A stretch of 64,000 bases of DNA from Rhodoferax sp. (GTDB taxonomy: Bacteria; Pseudomonadota; Gammaproteobacteria; Burkholderiales; Burkholderiaceae_C), in NCBI GenBank assembly GCA_030682475.1, contig JAUXOA010000002.1:1-64000 (forward strand), in the 5' to 3' direction. The notes under the pieces are model-generated. The model did no database searches, was not told the origin of the DNA, and was given only the letters and a program-made list of their open reading frames with translations. This document shows positions 25,043 through 33,158 of this stretch, in pieces. The first letter of the stretch is position 1. Each line of letters starts with the position of its first letter. The translations under genes and the position numbers were made by a program.

Positions 25043-26641
25043 TTACCGGGCCGCAGCCTCGCGCTCGCGCAGCTTGAAGCGTTGGATCTTGCCGGTGGCC
25101 GTCTTCGGCAGGTCGGTGACGAACTCGATCAGGCGTGGGTATTTGTACGGTGCCAGGCGTTCCTTCACAAAGGCCTTCAGATCGGCATCGCTCACGCTTT
25201 GTCCGACCTTGAGCACCACGAAGGCCTTGGCCCGGGTCAGGCCCTCCGCGTCGTTTACCCCGATGACCGCGGCCTCCAGCACCGTCGGGTGCTGCACCAG
25301 CGTCGCTTCCACCTCAAACGGCGACACATAGATGCCACTGACCTTGAGCATATCGTCGCTGCGGCCGCAGTAGGTGTAGCTGCCGTCGGCGTTGCGCACA
25401 TATTTGTCGCCGCTCCTGGTCCACGCGCCCTGAAAGGTTTCGCGCGACTTGTCGCGGTTGCCCCAGTACATGAGGGCCGCGCTGGGGCCCTGAATGTAGA
25501 GTTCGCCGGTCTCGCTCGATCCGTCCGCGTTCAGGGGCAGCGGGCGGTTGTCGTCGCCACGCAACTCGATGTCGTAGCCGGGTACCGGCCAGCCGGTGGT
25601 GCCGTAGCGCACCTGGCCCGGGCGGTTGGACAGAAAGATGTGAAGCATCTCGGTCGAGCCGATGCCGTCAATGATCTCGACCCCGAAGTGGGCGGTGAAC
25701 CGCTTGCCCAGTTCAGCGGGCAAGGCTTCACCGGCGGACGAGGCCAGCCGCAGCGCCACGTCGCCTTTGGCCGGCAGCGCAGGCGAGGCCAGCATGCCGG
25801 CAAAACCGGTGGGGGCGCCGAAGAACACGGTCGGGCGCTGGCCGCCGACTTCGCCGCGCCAGCGTTTGAACGTGGCCTCGGGCGTTGGCCGTTCGGCCAT
25901 CAGCAGCACAGTGGCGCCGACGCTCAAGGGGAAGCTCAGCGCATTGCCAAGACCGTAAGCGAAGAACAGCTTGGCGGCCGAGAAGCAGACGTCACGCTCG
26001 GTGATACCGAGTACCGGGGTACCGTACAGCTCGGCCGTCCAGTACGGGTTGGCGTGGCTGTGCAGCGCACCCTTGGGGCTGCCGGTGGAGCCGGAGGAAT
26101 AGAGCCAGAAGCCGGGATCATCGGGGCCAGTGCCGGCCGGTTCCGCCAGCGGCGCATGTTGCGCCAGCAGGCTGTCCAGCGCCACGCTACCGGCAGGCAA
26201 GGCAGCTTGCGCGCGCGCGACAATCACGGTCTTGACCTCGTGGCCGCCCTGGGCCAGGGCAGCCTGTAGCATGGGCAGCAGGGCGTCGGACACGAGGGCC
26301 GCCTGGGCCCGGCTGTGTTTGAGCATGTAGACGTAATCATCGACAGTGAGCAGCGTGTTCACGGCCACCGGCACGATGCCCGCGTACAGGGCACCCAGGA
26401 AACTCACCGGCCAGTCGCTGCAGTCGTGCATCAGCAGCAGCACGCGCTCCTCGCGGCGCACGCCCGAGGCCAGCAGTGCGGCCGCCAGGCGGCGGATGCG
26501 GTCCGCCAGATCGCCATAACTCAAACTGCCCTGGTCGTCGATATAGGCCGTCTTGGCCGGGCGATCCAGGTTGCGCGTGATCAGGTGCTGGGCAAAATTG
26601 AAGCGCGGCCCGGGCGGCTGGATGTCGGCGTGGCTTGTCAA
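25043..26641 (-). CDS. benzoate-CoA ligase
   Basis: Activates benzoate to benzoyl-CoA with ATP and CoA, the entry step of the box pathway. The 532-residue protein is an acyl-adenylate enzyme of the BclA/BadA type. It has the ATP loop YSSGSTGSPKG at 181-191, the SSAGEALPAEL and IGSTEMLHIFLS blocks, the YCGRSDDMLKVSG hinge and the catalytic Lys in TATGKIQR near the C-terminus. The start is most likely a TTG at 26641, because GGAG lies 6 bases before it and the family N-terminus begins there; no ATG fits. It follows boxD on the same strand. Confidence 0.92.
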   Translation of the reverse strand: MTSHADIQPPGPRFNFAQHLITRNLDRPAKTAYIDDQGSLSYGDLADRIRRLAAALLASGVRREERVLLLMHDCSDWPVSFLGALYAGIVPVAVNTLLTVDDYVYMLKHSRAQAALVSDALLPMLQAALAQGGHEVKTVIVARAQAALPAGSVALDSLLAQHAPLAEPAGTGPDDPGFWLYSSGSTGSPKGALHSHANPYWTAELYGTPVLGITERDVCFSAAKLFFAYGLGNALSFPLSVGATVLLMAERPTPEATFKRWRGEVGGQRPTVFFGAPTGFAGMLASPALPAKGDVALRLASSAGEALPAELGKRFTAHFGVEIIDGIGSTEMLHIFLSNRPGQVRYGTTGWPVPGYDIELRGDDNRPLPLNADGSSETGELYIQGPSAALMYWGNRDKSRETFQGAWTRSGDKYVRNADGSYTYCGRSDDMLKVSGIYVSPFEVEATLVQHPTVLEAAVIGVNDAEGLTRAKAFVVLKVGQSVSDADLKAFVKERLAPYKYPRLIEFVTDLPKTATGKIQRFKLREREAAAR

Positions 26642-26666
26642 GTTGTACTCCTTTTGTGTTTGTACT

Positions 26667-28235
26667 TTATTGCGCTGGCCCTGACAAGCCCGCCAGCACC
26701 GCGGTGCTGGCCTGCACGGCACTGCGGCGGTGGTAGAAACCGAGCGCGCGCAGACCCCCCAATTCCTCGCCGCCGCCGGCGCGGCCTGGGCCGCCATGCA
26801 GCGACTGCGGCATGACATTGCCGTGGCCGGTGTGCAGTTGCGCCACGTCGGGCGAGATCACATGGACACGGCCATGGCTGTCGGCCAATTGCAGCGCCGT
26901 CGCCGCTAGTGTTTGCGGATCACTGCCGTAAAGCGAGGCCACCAGCGAGCCCTGGCCGCGACGCACCAGCGCCAGCGCGTGCGCCGTGTCGCGGTACACC
27001 AGCAAGGTGGCGACCGGGCCGAAGACTTCGGTGTCATGGACCCGGTCAGCGCCGTCGCTGCCCTGTGGATGGCGCGTGCCCAGCAGCGTGGGGCCGACGC
27101 AGCAGGCAAGCGCCGGATCGGCGTCAACCAGCGCGTGCGTGGCGCCGTCGTGCAGCGTCTCGGCCTGTTGCTTCAAATGGTCCAGCCCTGCACGCACGCT
27201 GACCAGTTGCGCACGATTGACCAGCGCGCCCATGCGCACCGATTCATTGCGCGGATTGCCCACCGTGGTCTTGGCCAGGCGCGCGGAAATGGCTTGCGCC
27301 GCCGCGCCATAACTGGCCTCGGTCACGAAGATGCGGCGGATTGCGGTGCATTTCTGGCCCGACTTGACCGTCATTTCGCGCACCACCTCTTTCGCCAGCA
27401 GATCAAAGGCTTCGCTGCCGGGCACGGCGTCGGGCAACAGCACGGCAGAGTTGACGCTGTCAGCCTCGATGTTGACGCGCACAAAGCGTTGCGCCACGGC
27501 CGGATGGGAACGGATGAGCGCGGCGGTCTCGGCCGAGCCGGTGAACGACACCACGTCAAAGGGCTGCAGTTCGTCCATCAGGCCAGCGGAGCTGCCGCAA
27601 ACCACTGACAGTGCGCCCGGCGGGAAGATTCCGGCATCGACCACGTCCTTGACCATGCGCTGTGTCAGCCAGGCGGTGGCGGTGGCCGGCTTCACAATCA
27701 CCGGCACACCCGACAGCAAGGCGGGCGCTGCTTTTTCCCACAAGCCCCAGCCCGGGAAGTTGAAGGCATTGATGAAGAGCGCCACACCGCGCGTGGGTAC
27801 CAGCACATGCTGGGACTGGAACAGCGGGTCTTTGCCCAGACGCGCGGCCTCGCCGTCCAGCAAAAAGTGGCGGTCGCCAAGGGACTCGCCGAGTTTGGCG
27901 TAGGTCCCGAGTGTGAAGATTCCACCGTCGATGTCCACCGCCGAGTCATTTTTGACCGTGCCGCTATTGGCGGTGGCAATCTCGTAATAGGTATCGCGGC
28001 TGGCTTGCAACACTTTAACGGCTGCCGCCAGCATGCCGGCGCGCTCGCGATAGGTCAGCGCGCGCAGTGCGGCGCCACCCTGTTCGCGGGCGAAGGCAAA
28101 GCCGGCTTTCAGGTCCAGTCCGGTCGCGTCCACGCGTACCAATTCGTTGCCCAGCACGGGGTCAATCAGCGGCGTGCCGGCACCTCGCCCGGTCTGCCAA
28201 TGGCCGCCGAGGAAGTTGGAAAGCAGTTCAGTCAT
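26667..28235 (-). CDS. boxD: 3,4-dehydroadipyl-CoA semialdehyde dehydrogenase
   Basis: Oxidises 3,4-dehydroadipyl-CoA semialdehyde, the product of the ring-opening lyase BoxC, to the acid with NADP. The 522-residue protein has an aldehyde dehydrogenase fold. The substrate-phase block FINAFNFPGWGLWEKAAPAL and cofactor loop VSFTGSAETA are present, as are the general-base Glu in NIEADSVNSAVL and the catalytic Cys in KSGQKCTAIRR. The C-terminus is that of the longer PaaZ/BoxD type. The ATG at 28235 matches the family start. It lies 25 bp upstream of the ligase gene. Confidence 0.9.
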   Translation of the reverse strand: MTELLSNFLGGHWQTGRGAGTPLIDPVLGNELVRVDATGLDLKAGFAFAREQGGAALRALTYRERAGMLAAAVKVLQASRDTYYEIATANSGTVKNDSAVDIDGGIFTLGTYAKLGESLGDRHFLLDGEAARLGKDPLFQSQHVLVPTRGVALFINAFNFPGWGLWEKAAPALLSGVPVIVKPATATAWLTQRMVKDVVDAGIFPPGALSVVCGSSAGLMDELQPFDVVSFTGSAETAALIRSHPAVAQRFVRVNIEADSVNSAVLLPDAVPGSEAFDLLAKEVVREMTVKSGQKCTAIRRIFVTEASYGAAAQAISARLAKTTVGNPRNESVRMGALVNRAQLVSVRAGLDHLKQQAETLHDGATHALVDADPALACCVGPTLLGTRHPQGSDGADRVHDTEVFGPVATLLVYRDTAHALALVRRGQGSLVASLYGSDPQTLAATALQLADSHGRVHVISPDVAQLHTGHGNVMPQSLHGGPGRAGGGEELGGLRALGFYHRRSAVQASTAVLAGLSGPAQ

Positions 28236-28257
28236 GTAATTCTTTCGTGATGAGTCA

Positions 28258-28341
28258 TCGTGACGCCGCCGGGCCGCCCCAAGCAAGCACAGCCCCCTTG
28301 GGGGGCAGCGCAGCACACCCGGTGGCAAGCGTGGGGCCATA
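28258..28341. repeat. dispersed GC-rich palindromic element
   Basis: This 84-bp stretch between boxD and the DUF4863 gene contains the hairpin CCCCCTTGGGGGG and a CCCCAAGC...GCGTGGGG outer part. I recognise it as a type of intergenic element common in Comamonadaceae genomes (recollection, not searched). It may reduce read-through between the two genes. Confidence 0.6.
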
Positions 28342-28343
28342 TA

Positions 28344-28808
28344 TCAGCGGGTAAAGTCAATGCGGCCTTCGGGCAGCAGATAAAGCACGAGCGCACGCCC
28401 GCCAGAGACGGTCGGCCGGTGCGCACTGCCCGGCGGGCAGACCAGCCAGCCGGCAGGGCGGCCGTCAAACCGGGCGCCGTCATCGATCGGCATGATCAGG
28501 TCGATCTCGCCGTTCGGGTGCGCGTGGTGCGGGCCGGCAATGTCTTTCATGTCAACCACATCGACCGAGAAACCGCCCAAGTCCGGTGCCGGTTTGAAAA
28601 TGCGCCCGTAACGGATACCGCCGCCTTCGCGCTCGCACAACCAGCCGGCGGCAACACCCGCTTTGCAGCTTTGCTTCAGGCGGTCATAAGTCGCGCTGCC
28701 GACACCGTGTTCTGTATTGAGCCAAGCGTCCAGATCGGCATCAAGGGGGAGCCCCGCTAACTGGGTGCCGAGTTTCGCAATCTGTTCCCGAAATTGGGCA
28801 AGTGACAT
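28344..28808 (-). CDS. DUF4863 family cupin-like protein of the box cluster
   Basis: A 154-residue protein with a cupin-like C-terminal half: IAGPHHAHPNGEIDLIMP supplies likely metal ligands (several His and a Glu), followed by GWLVCPPGSAHRPTVSGG. DUF4863 proteins recur in aromatic degradation clusters, and at least one relative, as I recall it, is a 4-hydroxylaminobenzoate lyase. That reaction is not part of the box route, so here the protein may have another ring-related or protective role. It is transcribed with boxD and the ligase, divergent from boxR. Confidence 0.75.
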   Translation of the reverse strand: MSLAQFREQIAKLGTQLAGLPLDADLDAWLNTEHGVGSATYDRLKQSCKAGVAAGWLCEREGGGIRYGRIFKPAPDLGGFSVDVVDMKDIAGPHHAHPNGEIDLIMPIDDGARFDGRPAGWLVCPPGSAHRPTVSGGRALVLYLLPEGRIDFTR

Positions 28809-28834
28809 GGTTCAGTCTCCATTGTTTCGATTCA

Positions 28835-28871
28835 GCTTGCACATTTAGACAAGATGAATTATTGTGCAAGC
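28835..28871. promoter_or_regulatory. inverted repeat GCTTGCACA-N19-TGTGCAAGC in the boxR divergent promoter
   Basis: Perfect 9-bp arms at 28835-28843 and 28863-28871, each holding a TGCA core, lie between the divergent DUF4863-boxD-ligase operon and boxR. This is a candidate BoxR operator, given that BzdR/BoxR proteins are known to use TGCA-containing repeats. Confidence 0.55.
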
Positions 28872-28888
28872 AGGAACAATAAAGTCTT

Positions 28889-29878
28889 ATGAACATTATG
28901 TCAAGCACCCTATTGCATTTGTCCGGGTTAACAACTAGTCAGGCGAAACCAGACGTTGGCGCCTTCACAGAGCCAGCCAACCCCGTCGACGGCCTGCTGG
29001 CGGAGGAGGAGAAGAAGAATCCCTTCCTTGCGGCGCTTGGTGATCGGGTGCGTGCCCTGCGCGCGCGGCGCGGCATGACGCGCAAGGCAGTGGCATTGGC
29101 GGCCGATGTCTCCGAGCGACACCTGGCGAACCTGGAATACGGCCTGGGCAACGCTTCCATCCTGGTCCTGCTGCAAGTGGCTGGCGCCTTGCAGTGTTCA
29201 CTGGGCGAGATCATTGGCGACGTCACGACCTCGTCACCCGAATGGCTGCTGATCCGCGAACTGCTTGAGCAGCGAGACGAAACCACATTGCAGCGCGTGC
29301 GGGTCGTCATCGGCGAAATGCTGGGCACCGGCGGCGGCAATGCAGCGCACAGCCCGCGCGTGGCGCTGATTGGCTTGCGCGGTGCGGGCAAATCGACGCT
29401 CGGTCAGATGCTGGCCGATGACCTGGGCTTCCCCTTTGTGGAACTGAGTCGCGAGATCGAGAAGTTTGCCGGCTGCAGTATTGCCGAGATACAGGCGCTT
29501 TACGGAATGAATGCCTATCGCCGGTACGAGCGGCGCGCGCTCGAAGAGGCGATCCAGATCTACCCGGAGGCGGTGATCGCCATCCCCGGCGGGCTGGTGT
29601 CGGATGCAGCCACCTTCAACCAGTTGCTCGCGCACTGCACGACGGTCTGGCTCCACGCCGACCCGGAGGACCACATGAAGCGCGTGACGGCGCAGGGTGA
29701 CTTGCGCCCGATGGCGGCCAGCAGGGAGGCCATGGAAGACCTGAAGGGCATCCTGACAGGCCGCGCTGCTTTTTATTCCAAGGCCCAGTTCAAACTCGAC
29801 ACCAGCGCCCTGCCGCTGGCACTGACATTTCTCGCCTTGCGGGAGATCGTCAGGAAGGTACTACAGTTGCCAGCATGA
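28889..29878 (+). CDS. boxR: BoxR/BzdR-type transcriptional regulator (HTH plus shikimate-kinase-like domain)
   Basis: A 329-residue regulator of aromatic degradation. An XRE-type helix-turn-helix spans about 50-110 (TRKAVALAADVSERHLANLE). A linker leads to a shikimate-kinase-like domain with Walker A GLRGAGKST at 162-170 that binds benzoyl-CoA in relatives. It probably represses both flanking box units until benzoyl-CoA appears. The ATG at 28889 is listed; an ATG at 28898 is equally possible. It lies divergent from the DUF4863 operon and upstream of boxC on the same strand. Confidence 0.92.
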   Translation: MNIMSSTLLHLSGLTTSQAKPDVGAFTEPANPVDGLLAEEEKKNPFLAALGDRVRALRARRGMTRKAVALAADVSERHLANLEYGLGNASILVLLQVAGALQCSLGEIIGDVTTSSPEWLLIRELLEQRDETTLQRVRVVIGEMLGTGGGNAAHSPRVALIGLRGAGKSTLGQMLADDLGFPFVELSREIEKFAGCSIAEIQALYGMNAYRRYERRALEEAIQIYPEAVIAIPGGLVSDAATFNQLLAHCTTVWLHADPEDHMKRVTAQGDLRPMAASREAMEDLKGILTGRAAFYSKAQFKLDTSALPLALTFLALREIVRKVLQLPA

Positions 29879-29915
29879 ATTATTTTGAAAAAATGTATAA
29901 AAATGCTTCTCAATT

Positions 29916-29944
29916 TTTAAAATATGCATTATGATGCGTATATT
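29916..29944 (+). promoter_or_regulatory. candidate boxC promoter
   Basis: A -10 box TATATT (29939-29944) lies 17 bp after a weak -35 TTTAAA (29916-29921), giving a leader of about 40 bases to the boxC start. The region is strikingly AT-rich compared with the surrounding genes. One TGCA-N6-TGC repeat sits between the two boxes. Confidence 0.5.
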
Positions 29945-29970
29945 GAAATCGATTTATGCATTTTTATGCT
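29925..29970. promoter_or_regulatory. two TGCA-N6-TGC direct repeats, candidate BoxR operators
   Basis: TGCA-TTATGA-TGCG (29925-29938) and TGCA-TTTTTA-TGCT (29957-29970) both keep the six-base spacing described for BzdR operators (known family property, recalled). One lies between the -35 and -10, the other just after the predicted start of transcription, which fits repression of boxCBA. Confidence 0.6.
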
Positions 29971-29991
29971 TCAGTTTAAGGAGAACAAGCC

Positions 29992-31650
29992 GTGACCCTT
30001 CCCAGCCGCGTCGAATACCAGACCACCCCGTCCCAGTACAAGCACTGGAAGCTTGATTTCAATGGCCCGGTGGCCACGTTAAAAGCAGATTTTGACGAGA
30101 GTGCCGGCCTGCGTCCCGGCTACAAGCTCAAGCTCAACAGTTACGACCTGGGCGTCGACATTGAGCTGAATGACGCCATCAGCCGCATCCGCTTTGAGCA
30201 TCCCGAGGTGCGCACCGTGGTGATGACAAGCGCCAAAGAGAAGGTTTTTTGCTCGGGCGCCAACATTTTCATGTTGGGCGTGAGCAGTCATGCGTGGAAG
30301 GTCAATTTTTGCAAGTTCACCAACGAGACGCGCAATGGCCTGGAAGACTCATCGACCCACAGTGGCCTGAAGTTTCTCGCGGCGGTCAATGGCGCCTGTG
30401 CCGGTGGTGGTTACGAGCTGGCGCTGGCCTGTGACGAGATCATCCTGGTCGATGACCGATCATCGGCCGTGAGCCTGCCCGAGGTGCCGTTGCTCGGCGT
30501 GCTGCCCGGCACCGGCGGCCTGACCCGCATCACCGACAAGCGCCATGTGCGCCACGATCTGGCCGACCTGTTCTGCACCAGCGTCGAGGGCGTGCGTGGC
30601 GACAAGGCGGTGGCCTGGCGCCTGGTGGACGCAATTGCCAAACCGGCCGTGTTTGCTCAAAAAGTGCGGGAGCGCGCGCTGGAATTGGCCGCCGGGAGCG
30701 ATCGGCCCGCCAACGCCAAGGGCGTGGCCCTGACACCGCTGCAACGCACGCTGGAGGCGGATGCCTTGCGTTACCCCCATGTGACGGTCGAGATAGACCG
30801 GGCCAAGCGCACCGCCACCTTCACCATCAAAGGGCCAACTGGCGCGCAGCCGGCGGACATTGCCGGCATTGAGGCAGCGGCCGCCACCTGGTATCCGCTG
30901 GCGATGGCGCGTGAACTGGAAGATGCCATCCTGGCCATGCGAACCAATGAAACCGGCATCGGCACCTGGTTGGTAAAAACTGAAGGCGATGCCAGCGCTG
31001 TGCTGGCGATGGATGCGACGCTGCTGGCGCACAAAAACCATTGGCTGGTCCGCGAAACCATTGGCCTGCTGCGCCGCACGCTAAGCCGTCTGGATGTGTC
31101 CTCGCGCAGTCTGTTTGCCCTGATCGAACCGGGTTCCTGTTTTGCCGGCACCTTGCTGGAACTGGCCCTGGCCTGCGACCGCAGCTACCAGCTGGCATTG
31201 CCCGACGACGCAGCGCGCACGCCCCGCATCACGGTGGCCGAGACCAACTTTGGCCTTTACCCGATGATCACCGGACAGAGCCGCCTGGGCCGCCGCTTTT
31301 ATGACGAACAACCCGCGCTGAACGCCGTGCGCGCAAAGACTGGCCAGGCGCTCGATGCGGATGCCGCGTTCGCCCTCGGCCTGGTGACATCCAACCCGGA
31401 TGACATTGACTGGGCCGACGAGGTGCGGATTGCGGTCGAGGAGCGGGTCTCGATGTCGCCCGACGCGCTGACCGGCCTGGAAGCGAACTTGCGCTTCAAT
31501 GGCCCGGAAAACATGTTCACCCGCATCTTCGGCCGGCTCACTGCCTGGCAGAACTGGATCTTCCAGCGCCCCAACGCCGTTGGCGAAAAAGGTGCACTCA
31601 AGGTTTATGGCAAGGGCGAAAAAGCCGCCTTTGACTGGAACCGCGTCTAA
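29992..31650 (+). CDS. boxC: 2,3-epoxybenzoyl-CoA dihydrolase (ring-cleaving lyase)
   Basis: Opens the ring of 2,3-epoxybenzoyl-CoA by adding water, releasing formate and 3,4-dehydroadipyl-CoA semialdehyde. The 552-residue protein is a crotonase-superfamily member with two related halves: KVFCSGANIFMLGVSSHAWK and AAVNGACAGGGYELALACDE in the first, LIEPGSCFAGTLLELALACDRS in the second. The start is GTG at 29992, supported by AAGGAG 8 bases upstream. It begins the boxCBA operon. The formate released here could feed the formate dehydrogenase encoded in this window (inference). Confidence 0.94.
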   Translation: MTLPSRVEYQTTPSQYKHWKLDFNGPVATLKADFDESAGLRPGYKLKLNSYDLGVDIELNDAISRIRFEHPEVRTVVMTSAKEKVFCSGANIFMLGVSSHAWKVNFCKFTNETRNGLEDSSTHSGLKFLAAVNGACAGGGYELALACDEIILVDDRSSAVSLPEVPLLGVLPGTGGLTRITDKRHVRHDLADLFCTSVEGVRGDKAVAWRLVDAIAKPAVFAQKVRERALELAAGSDRPANAKGVALTPLQRTLEADALRYPHVTVEIDRAKRTATFTIKGPTGAQPADIAGIEAAAATWYPLAMARELEDAILAMRTNETGIGTWLVKTEGDASAVLAMDATLLAHKNHWLVRETIGLLRRTLSRLDVSSRSLFALIEPGSCFAGTLLELALACDRSYQLALPDDAARTPRITVAETNFGLYPMITGQSRLGRRFYDEQPALNAVRAKTGQALDADAAFALGLVTSNPDDIDWADEVRIAVEERVSMSPDALTGLEANLRFNGPENMFTRIFGRLTAWQNWIFQRPNAVGEKGALKVYGKGEKAAFDWNRV

Positions 31651-31697
31651 GCAATATCCCATATTCCCACCCAGCAACTTCAGTCAAGGAGACCATC

Positions 31698-33125
31698 ATG
31701 TCAGAGATGAATTACAGCGACAAGATTCCCAATAACGTCAACCTGAGCGAAGACCGCACCCTGCAGCGCGCTCTGGAACAGTGGCAGCCCAACTACCTCA
31801 AATGGTGGAGCGACATGGGTCCCGATGATTCGCAGGGCTTCGACGTTTACCTGCGCACCGCCATCAGCGTTGATCCGCAGGGCTGGGCGCAGTTCGGTCA
31901 TGTGAAGATGCCCGACTACCGCTGGGGCATTTTCCTGAACCCTGGCGATGCCGAGCGCAAGATTCACTTTGGCGATCACAAGGGCGAAAAAGCCTGGCAG
32001 GACGTGCCCGGCGAACACCGCGCCAACCTGCGCCGCATCATCGTGACGCAGGGCGACACCGAACCCGCATCGGTCGAGCAGCAACGCCACCTCGGCCTGA
32101 CCGCGCCCAGCCTGTACGACCTGCGCAACCTGTTCCAGGTCAACGTCGAGGAAGGCCGCCACCTGTGGGCCATGGTCTATCTGCTGCACAAACATTTTGG
32201 CCGCGACGGCCGTGATGAAGCCGAAGGCCTGCTGGAACGCCGCAGTGGCGACGCGAACAACCCGCGCATCCTGGGTGCCTTCAACGAAGCCACGCCCGAT
32301 TGGCTGAGCTTCTTCATGTTCACCTACTTTACCGATCGCGACGGCAAATACCAGCTCTGCGCCCTGGCCGAAAGCGCGTTTGACCCGCTGGCCCGCACCA
32401 CCAAGTTCATGCTGACCGAAGAAGCGCACCACATGTTCGTGGGCGAGAGCGGCATTTCGCGCGTGATCCAGCGCACGGCGCAGAAGATGAACGAGCTCAA
32501 GACCGATGACGTGGGCAAGCTGCGCGCAGCCGGCGTGATCGACCTGCCGACCCTGCAGCGCTACATCAACTTTCACTTCAGCGTCACCATTGACCTGTTT
32601 GGCTCCGACGAGTCGAGCAACGCCGCCACTTTTTACAGCTCCGGCCTGAAAGGCCGCTTCGAGGAAGGCAAGCGAATGGACGACCATGTGCTCAAGGGCC
32701 AGACCTACAAGGTGATCGTCGCCAAAGACGGTCAACTGGTCGAAAAAGAAGTGCCGATGCTCAATGCGCTCAACGAAGTGCTGCGCGACGATTACATCAA
32801 GGACTCGGTCGCGGGCGTCGAGCGCTGGAACAAGGTTCTGGACAAGGCCGGAATTGCGTTGCGGCTCAGGGTGCCGCACAAGGCGTTTCACCGCAATATC
32901 GGCGCGCTGTCGGGTGTCAAGGTCTCGCCGGACGGTCGTGTGGTGTCCGAGGCCGAATGGAATGCCACGGTGGGCCAATGGTTGCCAAGCACCGAAGACC
33001 GCGCTTATATCGCCAGCCTGATGGGCCGCGTGGTCGAGCCGGGCAAGTTTGCCAACTGGATTGCGCCCCCGGTCATGGGCATCAACCGCCAGTTGGCGGA
33101 CTTCGAGTACGTGCGTTTCAACTGA
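31698..33125 (+). CDS. boxB: benzoyl-CoA 2,3-epoxidase, diiron oxygenase subunit
   Basis: The oxygenase component that converts benzoyl-CoA to the 2,3-epoxide with O2, using electrons from BoxA. The 475-residue protein has the diiron ligand helices: E152-GR-H155 in VNVEEGRHLW and E241-EA-H244 in LTEEAHHMF, with an acidic helix around 207-214. Length and motifs match the BoxB family throughout. AAGGAG lies 10 bases before the ATG. It is spaced 47 bp after boxC and 33 bp before boxA. Confidence 0.96.
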   Translation: MSEMNYSDKIPNNVNLSEDRTLQRALEQWQPNYLKWWSDMGPDDSQGFDVYLRTAISVDPQGWAQFGHVKMPDYRWGIFLNPGDAERKIHFGDHKGEKAWQDVPGEHRANLRRIIVTQGDTEPASVEQQRHLGLTAPSLYDLRNLFQVNVEEGRHLWAMVYLLHKHFGRDGRDEAEGLLERRSGDANNPRILGAFNEATPDWLSFFMFTYFTDRDGKYQLCALAESAFDPLARTTKFMLTEEAHHMFVGESGISRVIQRTAQKMNELKTDDVGKLRAAGVIDLPTLQRYINFHFSVTIDLFGSDESSNAATFYSSGLKGRFEEGKRMDDHVLKGQTYKVIVAKDGQLVEKEVPMLNALNEVLRDDYIKDSVAGVERWNKVLDKAGIALRLRVPHKAFHRNIGALSGVKVSPDGRVVSEAEWNATVGQWLPSTEDRAYIASLMGRVVEPGKFANWIAPPVMGINRQLADFEYVRFN

Positions 33126-33158
33126 TCGCTCCTGCCCCCTGGAGATATTGTCCTGGCC

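Noticed and set aside
24794-26269. 491-codon open frame on the plus strand
   Set aside because: It is antisense to the benzoate-CoA ligase and the vapBC remnant, with no family features.
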